DNA from: Lineus longissimus | Taxonomy: Eukaryota > Nemertea > Pilidiophora > Heteronemertea > Lineidae | Length of the DNA stretch: 64,000 bases | Reading direction: 5' to 3' | Assembly (NCBI RefSeq): GCF_910592395.1 | Contig: NC_088314.1 | Location: forward strand, 4,960,001-5,024,000 | Part shown: one piece after another, positions 30,001 to 41,000 of the stretch | How the letters are laid out: the number at the start of each line of letters is the position of its first letter | Numbering within the stretch: the stretch's first letter is position 1 | Position numbers and translations under genes: made by a program | The notes under the pieces: generated by a model | What the model saw: only the letters and a program-made list of their open reading frames with translations | What the model was told of the DNA's origin: nothing | Databases searched by the model: none

Positions 30001-32511
30001 GTCCTTTCTATGAGCCATGAAATTGTTGATAGCTTCTGAACTTCTTCCAGTGCATTCTTCTCTCTCTGGACTGTGCTCACTTAAAGTTATTGTTATTGCA
30101 GAAAATCAGGGGAGTTGGATTTATAGCATAAGACCGTCAACACGCAAATCTTAGACTGTACAAATAGAATGATGAAATGGTGTGTTAATCCGAGTAACTC
30201 AATGCTGTTAGCTTAGTGACAGATACAACAAAGTGCCACTCAACGCAGTGAAAGATATTGCGCATCCCCAGTGTGTGAGCTTCTCCAAGCAACCAGACTG
30301 GAACAAACAATCTGTGCTGATTGTCACCTGCAGTAGACACTGGTTTCCTGACACTACTCTTACAACTGGCTGTTTCTGTTTCGTTATTCGACCCCACTTT
30401 TGCTCCTGCTAAGTGGTAAAACATTGGAGCTGTCTGTTTGCTGGCTCTTTTCATGAACAAAATGATTGTTTGCTTCTTTTGAAGTTTTCTCCTTTCCTGC
30501 TTTTACAGGGTTGGTGGTACTTCAGTCTAGAAAAAAACGTATTGATACACGATTTAAGAATGAAAATCCAAAAGGTCGGCCACCTGCAAAATCAGCGGAC
30601 TTACACCGGGGATTTTGCACGAGTGTCTGGTGGTAGGCTAGTGATACATGATGGAAGTATGACTTTCTTAGGCTTTATAGTCGTGGATTTTTCTTAAACA
30701 TCCCTGATAGTGATTTAAAGTCCTTGCTACTAACTAGTTGATCTGCTTGATATTCCCAGCTTTGCTCGATTGTGCTGCACTGACTAATTTAATGAGGTTG
30801 ACCACCAGTCTCTCAAAAAATTTTCAGGGTTGAATGTTCCGTCTTAGAATGTAAGGATAGGGCCAATTATCATCTCATCTCATGATGTCGATTTCCCTCC
30901 TTTAGATCCTTTCATGCGGACCAGAAAATATGAGCAACTCAACACCAAATTTTAAACATGATAAATATTTGACTTTTCAGTTCGCGACCCAAAAACTGAG
31001 GGCAGTTTGGTATGTAGTATCCTTTAGCCATTTAACCTTAGATTGGACCGGTCCGTATCAAGGCGTAAACAAATATTGGGAAGTTTATTCCATAAAAGGG
31101 TGGAGAGATGATTGGATTTTAAAAGTGGCAACAAAAGTAACATTTCATGTCAGTGAATGTCTTGAACACAAGTCTCAACAAGATGTGGGTATGCCAGGCT
31201 GATGATGAGCAGTGCTATACTAGCCTGAAATGGTCCACGGCGTAGGTTATATACCATTTTTGCTGGTTTTAGACCATGTATGCTAATTGCAACTCTTTCT
31301 AAATTGACACATTTGCAATCAGACATTGCAGAAGTTGGTGCACCTATGTGATCACGCAACACAATTTTTGGTAGAACCACACCAAGGTAAACATACACAT
31401 CATCCAAAGATTCCGATTTAATTCACAATGCTTACAACCGCTTAAAGCAGTGGCACTTTCTGCACTTCTAAGGTTACATAAGATATTTTTTTCCCCAGAA
31501 GCAGAATTTGACAAGGCAACTCTCCTCAAGGAGATCAAACAACATTATCCCCACCCACACAGTATGAAACAATCACAAGTTTGACGACGCGAATCAATGT
31601 GAATTCTTCCGATTCAAAAATCAACTGGAGCAATTTTGAGTTCTCTGCAAGAATTCAGAAGCTATCAACAAAGGTATCAGTCAGGGCATTAAGGAAACTA
31701 ATTGAGGTCAGACTGCATGTATCAATGTATGGTCAGCCCCATTCTTCTGCTTGGGATGAAATGGATGCTTGGACTGTATCATAAATTTGACATTTCATTC
31801 AAACTCATACTGAAATTTTTGCCAGAAATTCCAGTTAAAACCTTTTCCTATCAGACATCAGAGGTGTTGCAGATATCTAAAATAATAAATGAAATAATTG
31901 TCCCAGCTCGATTCTTTTAAATCTTTCACCCGGGCAGACAGGTGGTGGGAGCAATTTTTTCTGCTGGTGACGGCTTTCATCCTCAACATAGATTTTGTAT
32001 ATTTGTTTCTTTTCAGTAACTTGAGAAGCTTCAGCTCTTTATGGTCATTGTATTGATAGCGCTATAAAATTATAACCATGTTCGTATAGTATTGATTTAG
32101 GAACACCTGATGTGCTGCTATGAAAGAAACAAAGCCTTATGCTCAAAGCTGAGTGAAAGAATCCATTTGCAATTAAAATTCAGGCAAAATTTGATCTTGA
32201 AGACCTGAAATTTTGAGCATGGAGATGGGCTATTTGTACCAACTTGGATGACTGGACTTGGGAGCTTCTCTGGTTGCTAAACTCTTTAAATTTGCCCTGT
32301 AACAGAGAGGTAAATTTGTGTAAAATCAACAAAAGGCTTTGAAACCTTGTGTCATGGTTGCTCAAAACTCTTCAAGTCTTCGGATTTCTAGAATTTTGAA
32401 CTTAATTTTCCTTTTGTTCAGTGTTTACCTCTCTGTACAGGTTTTCTACTGTGCTTCTCCTAGCTTGGTATAATCTCTAACTTGGCACTGTTTTTATATC
32501 CTCACCTTTAG
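27086..32511. other. Intergenic or long-intron DNA between TTLL-A and the 32.5-kb exon
   Basis: No complete gene is visible. One possible exon lies at about 30510-30632 on +: acceptor 'gcttttacag', then a frame containing SRKKRIDTRFKNENPKG and a donor 'gtggtaggc'. Its exit phase (2) does not match the entry phase (1) of the exon at 32512, so I do not join them. A tRNA-derived repeat lies at 28751-28845. The whole stretch would be an intron if the alternative last exon of TTLL-A is real. Confidence 0.4.
28751..28845 (+). repeat. tRNA-derived SINE fragment
   Basis: The segment has a tRNA-like head with an A-box-like 'tggtctggtggct' and a B-box-like 'ggtgcgacccc' at 28810-28820, spaced about as in a tRNA gene. 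The cloverleaf stems do not pair well, so this is a SINE or decayed tRNA pseudogene rather than a working tRNA. Confidence 0.45.
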
Positions 32512-33008
32512 GTTCAGGGACGCTTGATGGACTACAGGCTGGTCGGCCTTGTACTCTCTGCGGTAACGGGATGAGCCTTCACTTGGACAGCAACCACATA
32601 ACGTGTAAATGTCGACAAGACAGCTTGTGCATTGACCTGAGTAACAAGCGTGCCAAGAGTGCTCACGCCCCAATGTCAGCACGTACACAAGCTTTATTAA
32701 CGACGAGATCACCGTCGGTCACCGTGCCACGTGATCATCATCACCTCCTAGCGGCCGTGTACAACCGCGGCCCATCAACCTACAACATCAACGCCAATAT
32801 CAATTCCACGCGCCGGGTGTTGGGTTATACTGACGCTGGCATCAAACGACCAAAATCACCTCTCCGTATTTCACCAAAGGCCTTACCAAGTTTGATACGC
32901 AGGATGCAGTCAAGGAAAAACAGTGTTTTAAATGTTGCTCCTATGTACCAGCATTCTAAAGAGTATTCTTTAGTCAGAAGTACGTTTCCAAATTTTCCCA
33001 AAAGCTGA
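32512..33008 (+). CDS. Candidate alternative last exon of TTLL-A, or last exon of a separate gene
   Basis: An acceptor (ctcacctttag) is followed by a 497-bp frame, entered in phase 1 and open to TGA at 33006-33008. It reads GSGTLDGLQAGRPCTLCGNG, then HLDSNHITCKCRQ and a Ser/Arg/Pro-rich basic tail ending STFPNFPKS. The CxxC and CxC pairs resemble a small zinc-binding knuckle. A potential donor inside TTLL-A's last exon, after 26396 ('aataaag|gtaacc'), is also phase 1. Joining 26396 to 32512 keeps the frame exactly and would give a 1333-residue long isoform in place of the 1292-residue form. The implied intron is 6.1 kb. The composition looks coding; the link to TTLL-A is inference, and an independent gene with unseen 5' exons is possible. 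Confidence 0.5.
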
Positions 33009-36000
33009 ATCGAATGTCCCTACCGAAATGAAGAACATGTAAGTGTGAAAGTGTGATGCAAGGTCCCCTTTTGCCTCTTTCTGTCTGATATGATTCTCAT
33101 ATGCATTCCTTTGGTGAATGGCAAAGTGATTTTGGTCAGAATTTGCCATTTTCTTGAAGCTGGTCAATTGCTTTCAGTGCGTGACTTAACCAAGGTCTTC
33201 CAGGTGTCGAGGGTTGAAAAAGACTTGTTTGAATCACACACCCAATCATATTATCAATAATAATCATCAGCTATTCAAAGATTTTCCATATTCTCGCTAA
33301 GCTATCTAGCTGGTGGTTTGAAGTAGTGCTTCCTAACTCCTTGTAGCAACATCTGGGAAAGAGTTTCTTCCACTCTTTCTAGTTTTTGATAGGGCCTGGT
33401 AGATATCAACATTATATGGATATACTTTTGTATTAACTGTAATCCGTGAAATGTTCGTGAAACAAATTGTTGGCAAATTAGCTTGTTTTCAATTAGCGTT
33501 CAACTCAATTTTAGCATTTGATGCCAAATTGTAGAAGTTAATGACATTAAAAGTTGAAATTTTTGCACTTTTTTAATTCATGTTTGACAGCACATTTGTG
33601 AAAATCACAAAACTAAAACACTTGCGAACATTTCAAGGTTGACAGTGATAAATGTATTGCCTGTGAGATTGAAGCGAAGATGCCATATTTTTGTCAGTAA
33701 ACTTTGTACACCATACATTTGTATTTGCACACTGTCCATATCTCTGATGGTAAAATTTGACTGAAATATATTTTGAATAAGTTATTGTTTAAAAGCTAAT
33801 TATTGTAATCGTCATTGATGTGCTTTGAGTATTAGACCTACATCACCTAGCATGGCAGGCTGAATAGTAGTGGCCAGCAAGAGCATAATTAAAATCATGA
33901 GTGATTATTTTTGCATGTTTGTACTTGGAATGCTGAAAAAGAGCTCAGGTTTGCAGTTAAAGCGTGGCAGCCATGGTTTGCAAGTTTTTAAAATTTGCCT
34001 TTGTAAAATACTCAAAATTGTGCTTTCATTATTACCAACTATTGTTGCAGCTGTCTTAAAGGCCCAGTACTTCCATGTCCATTTGTGTACATAGTGACCA
34101 TCATTTGTACAATGCCACAGCCAGCATACCTCAGCTGTGCTGTCACAACACATAGCGGCAGCACGGGGTATGTTGTGATATATCAAAACTCAAACTACAG
34201 TGGTCAAATATTCGATGGATGTACTGGACCTTTAACATAGCTGGCCAGTTTGTCAGACTTAGACAGGTCATGTCCGTGAAGTCATTTGTTCATAATGATA
34301 CTTGGTAAATTTTTCAGTAAATTTGCACAAACGGGCACACCTTGGAGTCTAACTTCTTCAAATTATCTGTGATATTGTTTGTTTCTATATGCTATATCTC
34401 TGTACAGCATGTTTTAGAAACTATAGTCAGGCTCATTTTTGCAACATGTCTGGCCTTTTTTCTGGGACATGCTTATTGTGTTATGGTCTGTTTTGTATAT
34501 TTTTATTTGGTGTTTGGTTTGTAATATAGTTGGGAATTTGGTTGGTGTGCTCTGTTGATATTTGTTGAAATCGTATAATTTTTATCTAAAGCTTGATTTA
34601 TTTTTACTAAGATTGTAAAAGGTTGTCATGATCTAAAGTTTTTAGATTGATGACTCTAAAAATCATGAAACAATCGGGCTTCAGAAGCCCAGGTCATAGG
34701 GAGGAACCATGGTTTGGCAGAAAGGCTGTTGTAATCATCTTGTGGAATCAGCAACCATCTCTCCGAGGGTTTTCCACATCTCCGAGTCTAGATTAACCTT
34801 ACTACGTGCCATAAATTGCACAGACCCCTGAACTAAGTCATGAATTCGGAAATTATGCTTTGATTAATTATCAGAAATAAATCAAGTTGCTATTATTCAT
34901 TTAACTATGATGAGTTTATCTTTATTTATATTTTTGTGCTCAAAACAGAAAATTCAGATTCAGATTCACATATATATGTCTACTTATCAATTACACCAGA
35001 GCTATTAGAAGAATTGCTGAATGTGTAAAAATTTAAGGGGGGGGTCTCGAGATTATCCCTGGCATTATTACAAATTTTAGCTTTATCAACCACAGCTACG
35101 TTTCTACATGTACAAGTGGTTTTAGTGATTTTATCTGTGAGATTTTATTACTGTTATTTTCATGATTATATATCTTGATTCATGGAAAATATATCTATTC
35201 TGATTATGTAGCCAAGGAATGTAGAAATATACCACTTTTTATTTTTAATCATTGGACAAGTTGATTTAAGTTCGCCTACCAAGTGTCATTGTTTGCCTAA
35301 ACAGGCTTGAAGTATATCACTTCAGTTGGCTTCAGAAGTATATGTAAATGTCTACATTGTTTTGGGCCTCTGTGTTCAAACTACAGGACAGATTTTTCAA
35401 GTTCACATTTTATTGAATCTTATCTAGGGACACACACCAAGTTGGAGATTTGCTGATCAAGAAGTTAGAAATGATAAAAGCCAAACTTTGAAGAAACGGG
35501 TCCTGTTCTTTGTGCATTAGATACCCAAAAGGACATGGACATTCACTTCTGACAGCAACTGTAGGTTTTATGTCTTGTATGTTTTTGCTTCTATTCGAGG
35601 CAACATAGGCCTATTTAGAGATACTAAATTGTAAGTCTTAAGTTTTTTCTCTCCTTTTGAATAACCGCTTAATATGTATTTGGTAAATCTGCTGAAAATG
35701 TAATGTGTGCCTCAAGTCAAAATAGTATTCTTGTTAAAACTGTCTTTTGCATCATGTTATCTTATCATCTTATGCATTAATAATTTCATTCCTAAAATAT
35801 TTATGCATCTACCTGTGTTATATCTCATTGATGACGACTATGTTGCAACATTGCAGAAAGTATGTTAAAAGCTGTTAATGTAAAAATTTCAAGAACTGTT
35901 TCTTTCTTCAAGGATGATTCGTCTTATAAGTTATAAAACATTCAATTTTCTGACAGAGTTTATTTTCTGCGTATAATCATGTGAAAAATTATCAGCTTCA

Positions 36001-36543
36001 TTTATTTATTGACTGGGCTTTATAAATTGTTTGCACAATATTGTGGAGCAGTGAGAATAAATGTTTGTGGAGTTCTACATCTAATATGATATTAAGTAAG
36101 CTTCCAACTCGTCGGACTTCCATGCAAATCATATCATTTTGCATGATAAAAATAGTTCTTTTTACTCTGTTTGTAACAAGCTTAAAGGCAGGATATCTCG
36201 AGATTAACCCAAGGCCGGCAATAATTAGTTTACTGAATTCCCTGTGTGAAGGGCGGTTATCCGATGTATAAGAAAAAGTCACGCCACTGTTTGTGCACAT
36301 TTTCAGATGTATATTTTCAGCAACCTCTACACAGGAACTATGAAATGATCGTTTAGTGCCGGCCGGCATTGTCTTGAGATCGCGGCTCTTGCCGCTGTCA
36401 GTTTCACTGCACTAGAAATTGCACTTTTGAAGCTTTACACTAATTGTTTATAATCTTGTACCAAGTGTAGATTGTCTACTGGCTTGTACCAACAATAAAT
36501 GAGAATATAATATATTGTTTGTCATTGCTCACAAAAGAACATC
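33009..36543. other. Intergenic, AT-rich, no gene seen
   Basis: Apart from the MITE at 33436-33646, I find no supported exon or tandem repeat. Open frames near 33870-34190 overlap on both strands and look random. Confidence 0.4.
33436..33646. mobile_element. MITE family 2, copy 1
   Basis: A 211-bp element starts 'actgtaatccgtgaaatgtt' and ends with the imperfect inverse complement 'aacatttcaaggttgacagt'. It shares its ends and the internal phrase 'gttgaaatttttgc' with the element at 57781-57976. There is no coding capacity. Fragments of the same termini occur near 41860 and 43235 inside TTLL-B introns. Confidence 0.6.
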
Positions 36544-36961
36544 AGTCGAAGGGAAGGGCCAGGCCGGTCTACTGTCTCAATGGCCAAATGTCATTTCTGA
36601 AGAACATGGTCCTCAAAGAACATAGAGGCACAGTAAATCTGTGTGACATTAAGTCGTCTTCATCACCTTCAGGTGGCGCCATCTGAGCTAAGAGAGTAGA
36701 ACTACTACGTTTCAGGTACGTTGCAGGTCAAATGTCTATGCTGCCACCTATTAGTGAGAAGAATAACTAGTAGTCCCGGCAAATGCGGAAAATATTGACA
36801 CTGCTTACTTCTTCGCACATATTGTACACGTTGTTGTGAGTTTATTGAGCTCGCAAAATTAATTCGACAAGTTTTCAATGTTGATGGGGGTTCCAAGTTA
36901 GACCAGAAGAGCTACATCGATGTGATTGTGTGTGTTTTTGGTCTGTTTCAGTACACTTGGG
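36544..36961 (+). repeat. Direct repeat upstream of TTLL-B, copy 1
   Basis: This segment of about 418 bp is repeated at 37258-37696 with only scattered substitutions and small indels. Shared phrases include 'ggtggcgccatctgagctaa', 'actactacgtttcaggtacg' and 'cttcgcacatattgtacacg'. The copies lie in the same orientation about 714 bp apart. No open frame is preserved between them. Confidence 0.9.
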
Positions 36962-37257
36962 CCTCTACCCTTCCTTTCCTTAGGGCGGAGACAAGGTGCA
37001 CCCTGTAGGAACATAATGCACTACGTTTGGGAGAGTACATGCACATCCAGATCAGACGGAGTACGCACAGTGAAGGGGCATGGCGCATCCAGCAAAGACT
37101 TGAAACACTCTCTGGCAATATGGCGAGCTATGAAGGGGGGGGGGCACATCCAATGGAGACATGGGGCATCATGTAGAACCTGACACACCCCTGTAGGTCA
37201 GAGCAATGGCACACTATTGGGGACAAGGCGCACCAGGTAGCAAAAAGGAACATGACA

Positions 37258-37696
37258 TCCATTGAAGGGAAGGGCCTGGCTGGTCTACTGTCTCCATGGC
37301 CAAAAGTCATTTCTGAAGAACACGGTCCTAAAAGAACCTAGAGGCACGGTAAATCTGTGTGACATTTGTCACATCATTACAAGTGGTCTTCATCACCTTC
37401 AGGTGGCGCCATCTGAGCTAAGAGAGTGGAACTACTACGTTTCAGGTACGTTGCAGGTCAAATGTTTATGCTGCCACCTATTAGTGAAAAGAATAACTAG
37501 TAGTCCCGGCAAATGCGGAAAATATTGACGCTGTTTACTTCTTCGCACATATTGTACACGTTGTTGTGAGTTTATTGAGATAGCCCACAAAATTGATTCG
37601 ACAAGTTTTCATTGTTGATGGGGTTCCAAGTTAGACCAGAAGAAGCTGTCATCGATGTGATTGTGTGTGTTTTTGGATTGTTTCAATACACTTGGG
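37258..37696 (+). repeat. Direct repeat upstream of TTLL-B, copy 2
   Basis: This is the second copy of the 36544-36961 segment. It differs by a short insertion ('tttgtcacatcattacaag') and scattered point changes. It ends about 390 bp before the TTLL-B start codon, so it may overlap the promoter or leader of that gene. Confidence 0.9.
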
Positions 37697-38088
37697 CAGT
37701 TTTAGAAATTTTTGTGAGATAAGGTGTTGGCTATATTTTCAGACTTCGTCCCTAGGCCTGGGGTGGTCTTCGGCCCCAAATCATTCTGGAGGGCCCTCCA
37801 CGGTACAACTTCCTGTGATTGTCCTCAGGGCCGGGTGTATGACTCCGCCCATCCCCATCTCGGCCAACCATCTCGGCCCACCAACTCGGACCGCAGAATA
37901 TGAGCGTTTTCGTCATTTTTCTGTTTGTTTGCCATGGTTGTGCCTATGTCCTTATCTGGTGTGAACAAAGCCTTCAGTAATCCACCTATTCCAACTTTCT
38001 TTTCTCCGATACGAAGTGATTTTTCTGAAGTTTCAGCTGCTTCTAACTCGAAAATTCTCTTACAACGGTCATCAGTGATGTAAATAGT

Positions 38089-41000
38089 ATGGGAAAACAC
38101 AAAACTGATGATGATTCTGATCTTACGTTTCCTCCAAAAATCGGCGACAGAAATAGGAAATTGGAACTTCTGAAAATTTATGGATGTGATAACAGGTGCT
38201 TGAAAAACAGGTGGTCTGGTCGCAGTCTGACAAGCAGATCAGATGATCGTGATGCTCGGAATTATAACGGTCTGTTGAATCTCCCCGGTTATATGAAATC
38301 AACTTTTTCTAAACTGTATCAAGAGTCTGCTGACGTCCGTATGAGTGTCATGAGCCTTGCTCCACTGAAGAGAGTTCCGGCTAAAAAACTCTGTCTTGGG
38401 ACGAGGCTTTACAAGGACAATCTGGATGTGAAGAACGATGATGTGCCGTGTTTCACTAATTTCAGGCCGAGACTTGCAGAACAAAAATGTGCTCGAATTC
38501 ACGGTGCTACTTCAAAATCTGCAGGTGGGGACGAAGACCAGCGACGAAAGCCATGCTTTGGACGGCTCAGTCCTGTTCTTAGTGCATCAGAAGCCAACAA
38601 GAAATCAAGACAATCAGTAAGGGAAGATGAAGGAAATCGAGGACCCAGACAGTCTGTGGCGGCTCTGAGCACTATGAAACAGAGTAAATTTCAGTTGAAA
38701 GTGAAGTTAGATGACAGTTTGGCATGGAGCAGTGATGATGGAGAAAATCGAGCAAGATCCACTCAGTCTGGGACGGGTCTGTGTCCTGTTCGACATGAGA
38801 GTAAATTGCCAGCTTTGGTTAGAAGCTCTGTTGAAGACCGTGAGTAAGATTTGGTTTTATTTGCTGATGGTTGAATTTCATGCAGTGAATAATGATGAAG
38901 AAGTTTATCAAAGTCTGTATGTCCACATACTGCTTTTGCTGTCAAAAATCTAGTTGAATGTTTGTGTGTTCGTCCTTTTTCATGTCTCATGTCAATGTCA
39001 ATGTCTTTCAATAGCCAGTTGTCACAACGAGAGAAAAACGCTATATAATTCAAAAGTGGCTGGTTCACTGGTTCAAGTCAACGTTGCAATATTCATGATA
39101 TTCAGGCTGAGTACACTTTGCCATTGGAGACAATTGAAGACAAATTTTAGGCTTTTATGTGCAGTCTTGTGCGTGTATGTTGTCAAGATATCATATGAAT
39201 CAAGATGTGTACTGCTTTCCAATTGTAAAATGTTTCTTAACCATAAGGAAATTTATCTTAGATTTCTTTCATGGGGCTTGGCTTTGTATCTTGATTGAAT
39301 ACATTAATCCAATTAGTTAGTGTTGATGATTATCTACCATGACAAGTATGAATATAATTTTTAAACCCTAAGGCTGTTTTTGATAAGCTTACAGATCATA
39401 AGCTTATATCATTTTCCTATTCATTTCAAGACTATTGTAATCATTCAACCAAGGAAGTGTCAAAACTCGGGCAATTGCATGAAAGTACAGTACATGTAAC
39501 CTCTACTCTTTTCAAATTTGATCATGTGCGCATTTTGATTAAGGTCAGATAACTGTATCTCATGCTTTGGGAGAATGAGTTAAGAAATAGCACTGTCAGA
39601 ACCATTTTACATTTGAAAAAAGACCAGTTTAGCATACTTCAATCTTTATTCGGTGACTATTTGACTTGAGGCTATAAGAATGCCGAAAGTATTTTGATTG
39701 TGGATTTGAGAAGAAATTGTAAGAAGAGGATGAAGATAGAGTCTCTTTAGTCTTTATTTATACCCACCTCTCCTTTTTTTCTAGTCTTTAAAAAAATGTT
39801 TTTGATTTCCAGATTCTGACCATGTGGAAGGAAATGATAATGAGGCCGCATCAGATCTCATGCTGAATAGAAAAATCCCCCAGTCATTCTTTCCACGGCT
39901 AGGGGACCATACAATCCCAAGCGTCAGTGCAGATGAAGTAAAGAATGCCCAAATCAATGTTGAAAAAGCTATAAAGGTGAGGTGGTTTTGTCCATAGTTC
40001 ACATCATTTTTTCAAGCATACAAACTGTATCCTTAGGGGAGGGGTTAAGACCTGGCATATGCTTTTGGAAAATTGAGAAAAGTATGTTGCTTGGATTGGC
40101 GCTATGGTGGAATTCTATGCTTATCGACACCCGATTTCTCGGAAAATTTTAATTGTCCATTATTTTTCAGCATGATAAAATATTTGCTATCAAAGGGTCT
40201 TGGGTCATCAGAAAGGCGTTAAAAAACCGTGGCTGGGTTGAAAAATCTTCTTACAACTGGTTGCCATCAGTCCAACCTAAAAAGAAGAAACGTCGTTCAT
40301 CAAGGGACAAGACTGCGACTAATGACTTGGCAGTTGATGTGGCGAAAAGTGACTCCATCGATGGGATTATGGTGAGTATACCCAGGAGAATTGTGAGTTA
40401 GATCTCATCCCGAGTGATCAAGTTTTGATATCCTCAGGACAAGTTCAATTCATTGCTTGGTTGGTTGAGAAAGAAAGTGGATTTTGCACAAGCTGAGCTT
40501 TGGCTCTTCTCCAAGTGGTGACCGATGGTAACGTCTCGAATCTCGACTTCTTTTTTTCATTCCCCGGTACCAGAGACCTACAAAGCTATTACGCAGTGTA
40601 TCATCGAACCACTCATATTTTGAGTAGACATAAGGCCTTTTTTTGCTGCAATTATGTCGTTCACTACCATCAATTTCCTTTTCTTTCAGTCACGGATGGT
40701 CAGGAACTATTCGCCAAGTTTCATCTGGTGTGAAGATAGTGCTCGCATTGACTATCGTTACCTAAACAAGAACCAGATAGTCAATCACTATGAAAGGGTC
40801 GGCTCATTCGTCACCAAAGTAGGACTTTGTAAGAATTTACGGAACGTGGTCTGGTTTGATAACACCAATGCTATGACGTTTTTCCCGCGCTGTTATGAAC
40901 TCAGTATGGCAGATGAGAAGGCTGCATTTATAGGTGAGTCGTCGTTTCATTTCATCTACTGGATCAGTGATTGACTTATAGCGATCTCATAATCTTGGGG

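Noticed and set aside
30510-30632. Possible exon with SRKKRIDTRFKNENPKG between TTLL-A and the 32.5-kb exon
   Set aside because: Its entry phase fits the TTLL-A internal donor, but its exit phase does not fit the 32512 acceptor, so joining would give an immediate stop.
37825-38100. Minus-strand 91-residue open frame overlapping the TTLL-B start
   Set aside because: It overlaps the TTLL-B coding start on the other strand, has no recognised motif and no poly(A) signal or splice partner. It is probably chance.
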